Position numbers and translations under genes: made by a program. 5,475 nt of DNA, taken from NCBI GenBank assembly GCA_002448445.1, contig DJYC01000033.1:1-5475 (forward strand). Reading direction: 5' to 3'. Source of the DNA: Treponema sp. UBA6988. Lineage in GTDB: Bacteria; Spirochaetota; Spirochaetia; Treponematales; Treponemataceae. A model generated the notes under the pieces. It did no database searches, was not told the DNA's origin, and saw nothing but the letters and a program-made list of their open reading frames with translations. Position 1 is the stretch's first letter, and each line of letters begins with the position of its first letter. Shown in pieces: positions 5,401 through 5,475 of the stretch.

Positions 5401-5440
5401 CTTAGGGGCATGTTGCTCAACATATCGCAACATGCCTAAG
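5401..5440. repeat. Long hairpin with a two-base bulge
   Basis: CTTAGGGGCATGTTGC (5401-5416) pairs with GCAACATGCCTAAG (5427-5440) over 14 base pairs if two of the four Gs (5405-5408) bulge out. The loop is TCAACATATC. ATGTTG (5410-5415) has a second partner, CAACAT at 5418-5423, inside the loop. No T-tract follows on either strand, so a plain terminator is unlikely. Confidence 0.7.
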
Positions 5441-5447
5441 CCGTGCC

Positions 5448-5474
5448 GGGAAAGGGTGGGGTTTAAGGGGCGGG
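5448..5474 (+). other. Potential G-quadruplex: five G-tracts
   Basis: The + strand has G-runs of 3, 3, 4, 4 and 3 at 5448-5450, 5454-5456, 5458-5461, 5467-5470 and 5472-5474. The spacers are AAA, T, TTTAA and C. This meets the usual rule of four runs of three or more G with loops of one to seven. It abuts the preceding hairpin and reaches the window edge. Confidence 0.55.
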
Positions 5475-5475
5475 A

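Noticed and set aside
5025..5475. tRNA, small stable RNA, dif site or CRISPR array in the terminal non-coding stretch
   Set aside because: No cloverleaf or T-loop consensus, no 28-bp Xer half-site pair, and no regularly spaced direct repeats were found by eye.

Overview
The window is a stretch of bacterial chromosome, with every convincing gene on the + strand. The most likely source is a spirochaete of the Treponema type. This is inferred from the mid-range base composition, the order xer-hslV-hslU, a regulator tail carrying DTVN repeats, and GC-rich structured intergenic DNA. There is no rRNA or other taxonomic marker to prove it. A low-GC Gram-positive is the main alternative, because Firmicutes carry the same codV-clpQ-clpY (xerC-hslV-hslU) order.

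Layout. Bases 1-195 hold the last 64 codons of a protein ending in a winged helix-turn-helix. A 47-base gap with a TATAAT box leads to a complete MATE-family efflux pump (243-1664). Next is a 223-base gap. Its first half is very GC-rich and full of inverted repeats, and its second half is AT-rich and ends in a strong ribosome binding site. Bases 1888-5024 form a tight three-gene cluster: a XerC-like tyrosine recombinase, the HslV peptidase and the HslU unfoldase, with gaps of 19 and 25 bases. The last 451 bases have no confident gene. They hold a segment open on both strands, two abutting perfect hairpins, a possible 31-codon ORF, a further long hairpin and a run of five G-tracts.

How the genes relate. 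HslV (threonine peptidase) and HslU (AAA+ unfoldase) together form the ATP-dependent HslVU protease, and all key motifs are present in both. The recombinase keeps all six catalytic residues and is presumably the chromosome-dimer-resolving XerC/CodV-type enzyme, co-transcribed with hslVU. The MATE pump and the regulator fragment look like separate units. HslU departs from the short enterobacterial form through a repeat-built N-terminal extension and a large, charge-segregated insertion in the I domain.

No wholly new multi-gene system is evident. The least explained DNA is non-coding: 1681-1780 and 5025-5475.
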